In this document: positions 1 to 5,553 of the stretch, piece by piece
Numbering within the stretch: position 1 is the stretch's first letter
How the letters are laid out: every line of letters begins with the position of its first letter
Origin: Clostridiales bacterium
Lineage (GTDB): Bacteria > Bacillota > Clostridia > Lachnospirales > WRAX01
Length of the DNA: 5,962 nucleotides
Assembly: GCA_031262335.1 (NCBI GenBank)
Contig: JAISHX010000041.1
Location: 1-5,962 of the forward strand
Direction: 5' to 3'
Program-made: the position numbers and the translations under genes
The notes under the pieces: model-generated
Databases searched by the model: none
What the model was told of the DNA's origin: nothing
The model's input: only the letters and a program-made list of their open reading frames with translations

Positions 1-258
1 GGTCAGCCGATTGTTGACCCGTTTACTCAGTATGAAACAAATGTCTGGGAAAAACGCGCAGGTGCAATATATGACGAAGATAGGTCGATTGAAATTCGCC
101 GCAGTCACGAAAATCCATACATTAAAAAGCTTTATGACGAATATCTTGGAGAACCTAACGGGCATAAGGCACATCACCTTCTTCACACAACGTATACAGC
201 ACGTCCTAAATATGAAGAAGATTATCTTTCCAAAGAAACTATCGGGATTTCTGAATAA
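1..258 (+). CDS. hydA: [FeFe] hydrogenase catalytic subunit, C-terminal end (partial)
   Basis: Only the last 85 codons are in the window, in frame 1 from the left edge to TAA at 256-258. The peptide contains RAGAIYDEDRSIEIRRSHEN, then NPYIKKLYDEYLGEPNGHKA and HHLLHTTY. This is the hallmark of the small-subunit (Fe_hyd_SSU) region at the C-terminus of group A [FeFe] hydrogenases such as HydA/HndD. In that family this segment wraps around the H-cluster domain. The enzyme reversibly reduces protons to H2, in Clostridia often with NADH and ferredoxin as part of a HydABC electron-bifurcating complex in the cytoplasm. The H-cluster cysteines and the N-terminal ferredoxin-like domains lie upstream and cannot be checked. 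A strong terminator begins 15 nt after the stop, so this is probably the last gene of its operon. The family call is firm; whether it is the bifurcating trimeric form is inference. Confidence 0.9.
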   Translation, partial: GQPIVDPFTQYETNVWEKRAGAIYDEDRSIEIRRSHENPYIKKLYDEYLGEPNGHKAHHLLHTTYTARPKYEEDYLSKETIGISE

Positions 259-273
259 TTTATATAATAAAGG

Positions 274-304
274 AAAAGAGCGGAGATTTTTCCGCTCTTT
301 TTTT
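274..304 (+). terminator. Rho-independent terminator after the hydrogenase gene
   Basis: An 11-bp perfect stem (274-284 AAAAGAGCGGA with 291-301 TCCGCTCTTTT) has a 6-nt loop. The 3' arm runs directly into a T tract, seven Ts at 298-304. This is a textbook intrinsic terminator, lying 15 nt after the hydrogenase stop codon. Confidence 0.93.
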
Positions 305-316
305 GATATAAAGACG

Positions 317-348
317 GTGACACAAATAACAGTATCATAGAATATATT
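317..348 (+). promoter_or_regulatory. Possible weak promoter for the 116-aa helical protein gene
   Basis: GTGACA at 317-322 resembles a -35 box. It is followed by AT-rich candidates TAGAAT (338-343) or TATATT (343-348). The spacers are 15 and 20 nt, so neither pair is ideal. A promoter is expected somewhere here because a strong terminator ends just upstream and the next gene reads in the same direction. The exact boxes are a guess. Confidence 0.3.
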
Positions 349-396
349 ACAAGAGGAGTAGAAATTGCGGTGAAAATTTATTCGGAAATTATGAAG

Positions 397-424
397 ATTC
401 TGTGGGGCTGATTTTCCGCAGAAT
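397..424 (+). promoter_or_regulatory. Leader hairpin just upstream of the ribosome binding site
   Basis: ATTCTGTGG (397-405) pairs with CCGCAGAAT (416-424), giving 9 bp with one G-T pair and a 10-nt loop. It ends 2 nt before the AGAGGAGG ribosome binding site (427-434) of the gene at 443. No T tract follows, so it is not a typical terminator. The ATTTTCCGC segment in its loop and 3' arm could instead pair imperfectly with GCGG-TG-AAAAT near 367-377, so two mutually exclusive folds are conceivable. A regulatory role is inference. Confidence 0.4.
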
Positions 425-442
425 ACAGAGGAGGACTTTATT

Positions 443-793
443 ATGGCTAACACAACGCTTGACGGATTAAACATGCTTATTTCTGAAGGGACAAAAACAA
501 TTGGTCAATTTATTACTGACAGCGGTCAAAAAATTGCCGATTCACTTAGTCAGGATAAGACACTGGCGGCAATAAACGCAATGAAAGACAGTCTTTATAA
601 GGCGTTTGACGATGCTATTGAAAGTTTTGAGAGCCGCATAAAAGAGTATGCCGATAGTCTTGTCAACTTAGACAAGGCGATTGACGCAGATTCAATAATG
701 AAAAGCATTACAGATGTTATTGACTTAATTAAGAAAAGTATAACGGATGTAAAGGACACTATTGACAAAGAATTAAGTGCAATTGAAGAATAA
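443..793 (+). CDS. Small all-helical, hendecad-repeat protein (unknown function)
   Basis: This 116-residue protein starts at ATG 443, behind a strong AGAGGAGG (427-434) with 8-nt spacing. It is predicted to be soluble and almost entirely alpha-helical. It has no signal peptide, no membrane segment, no cysteine, and only short runs of charge alternating with Ile, Leu and Val. From about residue 41 the hydrophobic residues recur with an 11-residue period. The clearest copies are KSITDVIDLIK (87-97) and KSITDVKDTID (98-108), which are directly adjacent. Such hendecads form long amphipathic or coiled-coil helices, as in phasins, LEA-like or apolipoprotein-like proteins. It appears monocistronic: it lies between the hydrogenase terminator and its own terminator, with a structured leader. 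I do not recognise a named family. A surface-binding, scaffold or oligomeric coiled-coil role is possible, but nothing shows a specific function. It is confidently a real gene from its RBS, codon pattern and flanking terminators. Confidence 0.8.
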   Translation: MANTTLDGLNMLISEGTKTIGQFITDSGQKIADSLSQDKTLAAINAMKDSLYKAFDDAIESFESRIKEYADSLVNLDKAIDADSIMKSITDVIDLIKKSITDVKDTIDKELSAIEE

Positions 794-804
794 TAAATTG
801 AAAT

Positions 805-851
805 AAGCAAAAAATCAGTTCCCTTTATAAAGGAGAGCTGATTTTTTGCTT
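805..851 (+). terminator. Long-stem terminator after the 116-aa helical protein gene
   Basis: AAGCAAAAAATCAG (805-818) pairs perfectly with CTGATTTTTTGCTT (838-851), 14 bp. The 19-nt apical region contains a smaller CCTTT/AAAGG stem. The T run is inside the 3' arm, with another at 855-864. It starts 12 nt after the stop. The A-rich 5' arm means it could also act on minus-strand transcripts. Confidence 0.8.
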
Positions 852-878
852 GCATTTTTGTTTTAAATGGGATATAAT
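850..878 (+). promoter_or_regulatory. Sigma-A-type promoter for the MATE gene cluster
   Basis: TTGCAT (850-855) and a perfect TATAAT (873-878) are separated by exactly 17 nt, which is near consensus. The first two bases of the -35 box are also the end of the preceding terminator stem. A six-T run at 881-886 falls at or just before the expected start site. A 6-bp hairpin (CTCTCC 896-901 with GGAGAG 913-918) lies in the predicted leader. This is the best promoter visible in the window. Confidence 0.75.
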
Positions 879-925
879 CCTTTTTTATAAGCCTGCTCTC
901 CCTGTTTTTTATGGAGAGAATATCG

Positions 926-933
926 AAAGAGGG
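926..933 (+). promoter_or_regulatory. Ribosome binding site fixing the MATE start
   Basis: AAAGAGGG lies 6 nt before ATG 940. It favours this start over the in-frame ATG at 850, which lies inside the terminator stem and upstream of the promoter -10 box. Confidence 0.75.
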
Positions 934-939
934 AATTAT

Positions 940-2295
940 ATGCCAAGGATTGAAAATAACCTTACTGAAGGAAGCGTTCTTAAAAAGTTAATTGTATTTG
1001 CGCTGCCGTTTTTGGCGTCAAATATAATTCAGTCGTTTTATAATGTCGCGGATATGCTTATTGTCGGAAATTTCTCGGGAGCGGAAAGTATGTCCGGCGT
1101 AAACATTGGCGGACAGATTACGTTTATCTTAACAAACATTATTATAGGATTATGTGTAGGTGCGACTGTACTGATTGGTCAATACATAGGACGCGGAAAA
1201 AAGGACGCCCTTAAAAGTGTTACAGCTACGATTATTACTATGCTTTTAATATTATCTGTTTCTATTTCTGTTGTAATGCTTATTTTCCGAGTGCCTATTC
1301 TGCATCTTATACAAACTCCGCCTGAATCTTTTGAAGAAAGCAAGCGTTATTTGACGGTTACTGTATCAGGTCTTGTGTTTATTTTCGGATATAATGCTTT
1401 TGCGGCAATTCTGCAAGGCATGGGAGATTCAAAACATCCTTTTTATTTTGTTTTGGCGTCGTGTATCACAAATGTAATTCTTGATTTCCTGCTTGTTGGA
1501 TTTTTCGGACTTGGTGCGTTAGGCGCGGCATTGGCAACGGTTGCGTCACAGGCGTTAAGTGTAGTGCTTTGTATATCTTATATGGTGCGGAATAACTTCC
1601 AATTTGATTTTAGGCGTAAGTCTTTCAGAATTGACAAAGAACAGCTAAAACTTATTCTTAAAATCGGTTTGCCGACAAGTGTCCAAAACGGTGTTACAAG
1701 CTTGTCATTTTTGTTTATAACAATGATGGTAAACACATTTGGAGTTTACGCATCAGCGGCGGTTGGAGCCGCCGGAAAATTTAACAGCTTTGCTTTTATG
1801 CCCGCAATAGCTATAAGCGCGTCAATTGCCAGCATGAGTGCACAGAACATCGGAGCAGGAAAAATGGACAGGGCTGTTTCTGCTTGTCGTATCGGAACGG
1901 TTTTTGCTGTTGTAATAATGTATACGTTTTTCTTTTTTGTGCAGATGTTTCCGGACGAAATACTCCGCATTTTTGCAGATGACGAAAGAATGATAGAATC
2001 GGGAGTAACTTATGTACGAACTTTTTCATTCGATTTGCTTTTTGTACCTTTTATTTTCTGCATAAACGGATTTCTTAACGGCGGCGGACATACGTTTTTC
2101 TCTCTTATGAACGGCATGCTTAGCTCGTTGCTTCTGCGCGTTCCAATGGCGTATATTCTTGGCGTAAAATTTAATATGGGACTTTTCGGAGTCGGACTTG
2201 GTGCGCCGGCGGCAAGTTCGGGAGCTTTAATCATTGTCATTATATATTTGTTATCCGGAAAATGGAAAGTAAACAAAATCGCCCATGCAGACTGA
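940..2295 (+). CDS. MATE family efflux transporter
   Basis: This 451-residue polytopic inner-membrane protein has the usual MATE length. Two homologous halves are visible. LPFLASNIIQSFYNVADMLI (23-42) matches IGLPTSVQNGVTSLSFLFI (242-260). GQYIGRGKKDAL (80-91) matches AQNIGAGKMDRA (301-312). LQGMGDSKHP (158-167) matches LNGGGHT (379-385). About twelve hydrophobic segments are spread along the chain. Family members export cationic drugs, dyes or metabolites using a Na+ or H+ gradient; the substrate cannot be read from sequence. The start at 940 is chosen over the in-frame ATG at 850. It has an AAAGAGGG RBS at 6 nt and removes 30 residues that do not resemble the family and would be encoded upstream of the transcription start. 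It is the first gene after the promoter at 850-878 and is followed after 21 nt by the next gene. Subfamily (MepA/NorM/DinF-like) is not resolved. Confidence 0.95.
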   Translation: MPRIENNLTEGSVLKKLIVFALPFLASNIIQSFYNVADMLIVGNFSGAESMSGVNIGGQITFILTNIIIGLCVGATVLIGQYIGRGKKDALKSVTATIITMLLILSVSISVVMLIFRVPILHLIQTPPESFEESKRYLTVTVSGLVFIFGYNAFAAILQGMGDSKHPFYFVLASCITNVILDFLLVGFFGLGALGAALATVASQALSVVLCISYMVRNNFQFDFRRKSFRIDKEQLKLILKIGLPTSVQNGVTSLSFLFITMMVNTFGVYASAAVGAAGKFNSFAFMPAIAISASIASMSAQNIGAGKMDRAVSACRIGTVFAVVIMYTFFFFVQMFPDEILRIFADDERMIESGVTYVRTFSFDLLFVPFIFCINGFLNGGGHTFFSLMNGMLSSLLLRVPMAYILGVKFNMGLFGVGLGAPAASSGALIIVIIYLLSGKWKVNKIAHAD

Positions 2296-2316
2296 TTTTT
2301 TAGAAGGAGGCTATCG

Positions 2317-3357
2317 ATGAATACTGTTATGATTGACAATTGGAGTTTAACTCCCCTTTATTACAAAACGCTTAACGCCTCAACACCAACGAACAATTAT
2401 CTTAAGGTTTGTTGGCAGAACATTTTGATGGCAATTGTCCTGTGGGACGAGTTGAACTTTATACCTAATAAATCAACTAAATCGACTAATCCGTCAGTTG
2501 GTTTTGCTACTCTCAAAGAAAAAGCGTTGTATGAAGATACTGAAGGCGTATTTGGGGAACGATACTCGCTCGTAAAGAGTATTATTAGAGAGATTTCTTT
2601 TGATGCCGCATCATCTGAATTTCTATCAAGTGTAAAAGTTGGCTTATCGGAAATGATAGGCTCGCTTGGACAAGAAGAATTAAGGCAAATTTATGCTATA
2701 ATACAACGTGCTCCTCACGATTCAGAGTATTTAAGTAGAATCCGCTCTCAGCCTTCTAGACGGGGCACATTTTTACGTACATTTTTATATTCAACGATTA
2801 GTAGTATTCAAGGAATGAGTTATCTACCGCATCCGATTCGTGCAGATTTGATAAAGCAACATAATTTGTTGGACAGGCTTTACAATAGGATGCTGCTACT
2901 TAACCCCGTTGAGACAGAATTAAAACAGTATTATGAGCATATTAATAAGTCTTTGGGTAAGACGGCGTTTGTATGCAAATATCCTTTGTTGTATGACTTT
3001 ATAAAAAGCAATGCAGCAGATATGAATGAAGAATTGGTTGTCGCCATTGATATTCGGAACGAACCCGATGTAAAGTCGTTTCGCAAGTCTTTGTCTTTGC
3101 TTGATGTAAAAGTAAATGCAGGAAATGTTGAAGCATTAAGATTAGCACTTAAACAAATTGAGGATTTAGCAAAGCAGATTATGAGCAAGCATAATAGCGA
3201 GAGTGTTGGTGAATTGCAGATAGGATTGATTCCGCCGACAGTAAATGTAAATTTTTCGATGCCAATCAAGAAGCGAAACAATAGTCTTAATTTAACATTT
3301 ATGTCAAGACTTATCGATTTCGGAATACACGAAAGATTTAGTCGTAATAGACATTAG
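2317..3357 (+). CDS. Uncharacterised 346-aa soluble protein
   Basis: ATG 2317 follows a perfect AGAAGGAGG (2302-2310), 21 nt after the MATE stop, so co-transcription is likely. The product is 346 residues, cytoplasmic by appearance, with no signal peptide or membrane helix. I do not recognise the family. Visible landmarks are an N-terminal helix-rich region with VLWDELNFIP (41-50), a basic stretch RSQPSRRGTFLRTFLYST (143-160), and then SYLPHPIRADLI (168-179). A charged helical segment (about 250-292) follows, and a tail ends in FSRNRH. The YLPHPIR and WDELNF blocks look like conserved motif cores of a large uncharacterised family, but no catalytic motif such as a nuclease, kinase or protease signature is evident. 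A 10-bp repeat, AGGAGGCTAT, occurs just before this gene and just before the next (2305-2314 and 3380-3389). That fits insertion as a cassette or simply similar RBS regions. It is confidently a coding gene; its function is unknown. Confidence 0.85.
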   Translation: MNTVMIDNWSLTPLYYKTLNASTPTNNYLKVCWQNILMAIVLWDELNFIPNKSTKSTNPSVGFATLKEKALYEDTEGVFGERYSLVKSIIREISFDAASSEFLSSVKVGLSEMIGSLGQEELRQIYAIIQRAPHDSEYLSRIRSQPSRRGTFLRTFLYSTISSIQGMSYLPHPIRADLIKQHNLLDRLYNRMLLLNPVETELKQYYEHINKSLGKTAFVCKYPLLYDFIKSNAADMNEELVVAIDIRNEPDVKSFRKSLSLLDVKVNAGNVEALRLALKQIEDLAKQIMSKHNSESVGELQIGLIPPTVNVNFSMPIKKRNNSLNLTFMSRLIDFGIHERFSRNRH

Positions 3358-3390
3358 AATCAGGGAAGCAGTCTTTCAGAGGAGGCTATT

Positions 3391-4008
3391 ATGGTAATTT
3401 TAATGCACTATGCCGCACTTATAGTGTCAGGGTTTATAGCTGTTCAGATTCATGAAATTGCCCGAGGAGCGGCGACAGTTGCTCTTGGTGATAATTCCCC
3501 CAAAAGAAATCGCGCATTTGGGGTAAAATTAAGACATGTGGACTTGCTTGGACTTTTTTGTATTGTCATGTGCGGCGGGCTTGGCTGGTCTAATCCCGTC
3601 GGAACAACGCCGATGTTTTACCGCAATCGTAAAAGAGGAGTAATAATTGCAAATATGATTCCGCTTGTCGCAAATATGTTAGTTGGCTGCGGTGTTGCCT
3701 TTGCTATGAGATTTATCTCTCCGTCTTTTACTTTAAAGTATTCATACATTATTATTGCAATGTGGACTTTTTGTACGGTTAATATTTCTTTTGCGTTGTT
3801 CAACCTTATACCTGTATATCCGCTGGACGGTTCTGCTGTAATGGATGTAATTCTTAGTCCGAACGCGTGCGTAACATACAGCCGGTATGAGAAAACATTG
3901 CAGATTGTTCTTATACTTTTATTGTTGTTCGGGTTAATAGGCAGGATAATTTCGCCTGTTGCGTCAACTATATTTATCAATCTTGCAGGCATGTCAAGCG
4001 TATATTGA
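3391..4008 (+). CDS. M50 (site-2 protease)-like membrane protein with degenerate active site
   Basis: This 205-residue membrane protein has about five hydrophobic segments (roughly 5-30, 52-66, 84-107, 118-140, 168-188). It matches the compact YwhC-like branch of M50 proteins in order. An N-terminal helix carries HEIARGAATVALGD (21-34), where the family has HExxH followed by a similar A...LGD segment. GLGWSNPVG (63-71) stands where the family has GWAKPVPV. FYRNRKRG (76-83) stands where it has YFRNPKRG. NLIPVYPLDGS (138-148) holds the third-ligand aspartate, D146. The second zinc histidine is replaced by Arg25, and the usual AGPxxN motif is degraded to MIPLVAN (89-95), so protease activity is doubtful. 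Arg25 is CGA, two base changes from a His codon, so a single-base sequencing error would not explain it. ATG 3391 has AGAGGAGG 5 nt upstream; ATG 3403 is a weaker alternative. The family call is good; lack of activity is inference. Confidence 0.83.
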   Translation: MVILMHYAALIVSGFIAVQIHEIARGAATVALGDNSPKRNRAFGVKLRHVDLLGLFCIVMCGGLGWSNPVGTTPMFYRNRKRGVIIANMIPLVANMLVGCGVAFAMRFISPSFTLKYSYIIIAMWTFCTVNISFALFNLIPVYPLDGSAVMDVILSPNACVTYSRYEKTLQIVLILLLLFGLIGRIISPVASTIFINLAGMSSVY

Positions 4009-4041
4009 ATATAAACCTGAAATTACGGGAAAAATTTTGTT

Positions 4042-4046
4042 GGAGG
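4042..4046 (+). promoter_or_regulatory. Ribosome binding site supporting the GTG start at 4056
   Basis: GGAGG at 4042-4046 is the only strong Shine-Dalgarno here and lies 9 nt before GTG 4056. The in-frame TTG at 4050 is too close (3 nt) and ATG 4068 is too far (21 nt). The in-frame TTG at 4005 has no RBS. Confidence 0.65.
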
Positions 4047-4055
4047 TGGTTGCCA

Positions 4056-4613
4056 GTGAAACTGGGAATGTTTTGCCAAAATGCGACCGAAGAAACAGAA
4101 ATGTTAAGAGAAATTATTTTTTCTGTGTTTGGAAAAATTCCTATTATATGTGCCGACGGTATGACCGATATAGTAGTAGGACAGGAAAACGCCACTTCTG
4201 TTCTTTCATATGAAAAACTTGACGTATTGATAGCTAATCAAACACCGGCACACCCTCTTTCAATTGAGTGTGAAGCCGCGGTCATTAATACGGATGATTT
4301 GTCCGTAATCAAAAGTCTTTCAAAAGCTGAAACAGAAATTGTCACATACGGATTTAACCGAAAAGCGAGCGTTACGGCATCGAGCGTGTCTGAGGACTCT
4401 GTTGTTTTCTGTGTCCAACGGTCTTTTCGTACGCTTTCTCAAAAGACTGTTATGCAGCAAGAATTTTCTTTAAACATATCTTTTTTCTCCGAAAAATTTA
4501 ACGGAGATTGTTCTGCTTTTACATTAAACTGTGTTTTGCCTGCAGTTGTCACGGCTCTTTTGGCGGACAAGCGTGCGCCTTTTATAAGTGCGTCTTTTAA
4601 TCGTTACCGCTAA
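4056..4613 (+). CDS. Small protein with Mur-ligase-like central motif
   Basis: With the GTG start this is a 185-residue soluble protein. The RBS decides that start, and translation from the upstream TTG at 4005 would add 17 residues that look non-homologous. The central part reads AAVINTDD (74-81), then EIVTYGFNRKASVTASSV (94-111) and VVFCVQRSF (116-124). The order N-x-DD, then TYG and a K/A-V-T-A stretch, resembles the end of the central ATPase domain of Mur ligases running into the C-terminal domain (an Asn-Asp-Asp turn, then a Tyr-Gly strand). However, the P-loop GKT of true Mur ligases is absent and the protein is far too short for one. It may be a minimised, non-catalytic relative kept in Clostridia. 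It follows the M50-like gene after 47 nt and is probably co-transcribed with it, which would fit an envelope-related role. The gene is solid; the Mur link is an inference from motif shape. Confidence 0.78.
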   Translation: MKLGMFCQNATEETEMLREIIFSVFGKIPIICADGMTDIVVGQENATSVLSYEKLDVLIANQTPAHPLSIECEAAVINTDDLSVIKSLSKAETEIVTYGFNRKASVTASSVSEDSVVFCVQRSFRTLSQKTVMQQEFSLNISFFSEKFNGDCSAFTLNCVLPAVVTALLADKRAPFISASFNRYR

Positions 4614-4650
4614 AAGCATTTCTATTTGAACCTTGCATATAGATTTTGTT

Positions 4651-4678
4651 TTTTAATGAACTAAAGAAATGATAGAAT
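4651..4678 (+). promoter_or_regulatory. Candidate promoter for the SSB-like gene
   Basis: TAGAAT (4673-4678) is a plausible -10 box. A poor TTTTAA (4651-4656) lies 16 nt before it as a possible -35. Transcription would start near 4685, at the foot of the hairpin at 4684-4706. The 141-nt spacer supports an independent promoter, but the -35 box is weak. Confidence 0.35.
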
Positions 4679-4683
4679 ATTTT

Positions 4684-4706
4684 GAAAGCATTGTGAATAT
4701 GCTTTC
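4684..4706 (+). promoter_or_regulatory. Hairpin in the leader of the SSB-like gene
   Basis: GAAAGCAT (4684-4691) pairs perfectly with ATGCTTTC (4699-4706) around a 7-nt loop. No T tract follows, so termination is unlikely. If the candidate promoter at 4651-4678 is used, the hairpin sits at the very 5' end of the mRNA, where it could stabilise the transcript. As DNA it could also be a protein-binding inverted repeat. An AAAGCATT copy also occurs at 4613-4620. Confidence 0.45.
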
Positions 4707-4754
4707 TCAATAGATGAATATTTAAAAAACATATGCTGGAAGGAGCGTAAGAAA

Positions 4755-5459
4755 ATGGTGACAGAATCTTATTTGAATGCTATTTATAATAACAATATCA
4801 CCGTAATAGGTACAGTGGCATCAGAACCGGAATACAGCCATGAAGTTTTTGGCGAAAGATTTTATAATTTTAATATCGAAGTAAGACGGCTCAGTGATGT
4901 TTATGACATACTTCCGGTTACTATTTCCGAACGTATTCTTGACTTGGATACATTTATGCGCGGTGCTTGCGTTGCGATTACCGGTCAGATACGTTCCTAT
5001 AACAATTATGTTGAGGACGGAAAAAGAAATCGCCTTATCTTAACAATATTCGTGCGTGACCTTGAAATTATGAATACGGACGAAATTACTTTTGAAGAAC
5101 AGCAAAATCCAAACGAAGTCTTTTTGAACGGTTTTATATGTAAGCCGCCCATATACCGCACAACACCTTTTGGGCGTGAAATTGCGGACATACTAATTGC
5201 GGTCAATCGTTCTTACAACAAGTCAGACTATATTCCGTGCATTGCGTGGGGAAGGAACGCTCGCTTCTCCGGACGGTTACAAACAGGAGATAATATAAAA
5301 TTATGGGGTAGAATGCAAAGCAGGGCTTATCAAAAGAAACAGGAAGACGGCTCTGCTATAACTAAAACAGCATTTGAAGTGTCAATCGCGAAACTTGAAC
5401 TTGCCGAACCCGACCCTGAGCCTGAAGACGAAAGCGGTTATGGTGAAGTTTTAATATAA
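4755..5459 (+). CDS. Single-stranded DNA-binding protein, two tandem OB folds
   Basis: This 234-residue cytoplasmic protein starts at ATG 4755, with GGAAGGAG (4738-4745) 9 nt upstream. It reads as two OB-fold domains. The first (about 14-107) includes ITVIGTVASEPEYSHE, YNFNIEVRR and a GQIRSYNN turn; it is divergent. The second (about 120-216) is recognisably SSB-like: VFLNGFICKPPIYRTTPFGR (122-141), ADILIAVNR, YIPCIAWGRNA (159-169), and then GDNIKLWGRMQSR (178-190). These correspond to the T-P-x-G, aWGk and Gd.i.v.Gr.qsR blocks of bacterial SSB. The family binds ssDNA during replication, repair or recombination. The tail is acidic (EPDPEPEDES) but ends in GYGEVLI, not the DIPF tip that recruits partners. 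It does not sit beside rpsF/rpsR, so it is more likely an accessory paralogue than the main SSB. No gene symbol is assigned for that reason. Confidence 0.85.
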   Translation: MVTESYLNAIYNNNITVIGTVASEPEYSHEVFGERFYNFNIEVRRLSDVYDILPVTISERILDLDTFMRGACVAITGQIRSYNNYVEDGKRNRLILTIFVRDLEIMNTDEITFEEQQNPNEVFLNGFICKPPIYRTTPFGREIADILIAVNRSYNKSDYIPCIAWGRNARFSGRLQTGDNIKLWGRMQSRAYQKKQEDGSAITKTAFEVSIAKLELAEPDPEPEDESGYGEVLI

Positions 5460-5481
5460 TTTATGTTTGGCAGACTAATAC

Positions 5482-5526
5482 AATTTAGCCCCGCCATCTC
5501 CTTTGAGGAGATGGCGGGGCTAAATT
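5482..5526. repeat. Perfect 21-bp-arm palindrome between convergent genes
   Basis: The left arm at 5482-5502 and the right arm at 5506-5526 are exact reverse complements around a TTG loop. The core is GC-rich (GCCCCGCCATCTCC at 5488-5501) with AATTTA/TAAATT ends, in AT-rich surroundings. It lies 22 nt after the SSB-like stop and 27 nt beyond the convergent minus-strand stop, so it probably serves as a bidirectional transcription terminator. Its length and composition also suit a dispersed REP-like or MITE-like palindrome, but only one copy is in the window. Confidence 0.85.
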
Positions 5527-5553
5527 ACTTTAGGACATTACCTTTCCTCTTTC

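Noticed and set aside
11..340. 109-codon open frame overlapping the hydrogenase tail
   Set aside because: It is out of frame with the clear hydrogenase C-terminus, runs through the terminator and has no ribosome binding site.
443..793. WXG100/ESAT-6-like secreted protein
   Set aside because: The size and helicity fit, but there is no W-x-G turn and no neighbouring type VII secretion gene.
595..855. 86-codon minus-strand frame opposite the helical protein
   Set aside because: It is a mirror of the repetitive coding strand, crosses the terminator hairpin and has no RBS.
850..939. 30-codon N-terminal extension of the MATE gene from ATG 850
   Set aside because: It lies within the terminator stem and the promoter, has no RBS, and encodes residues unlike a MATE N-terminus.
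2931..3281. 116-codon minus-strand frame inside the unknown 346-aa gene
   Set aside because: It is fully antisense to a well-supported gene and has no convincing RBS or motif.
3618..3992. 124-codon minus-strand frame inside the M50-like gene
   Set aside because: It is antisense to a membrane protein with recognisable family motifs and is best explained as a shadow.
4005..4055. 17-codon extension of the Mur-like gene from TTG 4005
   Set aside because: It overlaps the preceding stop and has no Shine-Dalgarno, whereas GGAGG precedes GTG 4056.
4684..4706. Intrinsic terminator for the Mur-like gene
   Set aside because: The hairpin is AT-rich with no T tract after it, and it lies 71 nt past the stop. 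No other convincing terminator was found in 4614-4754.
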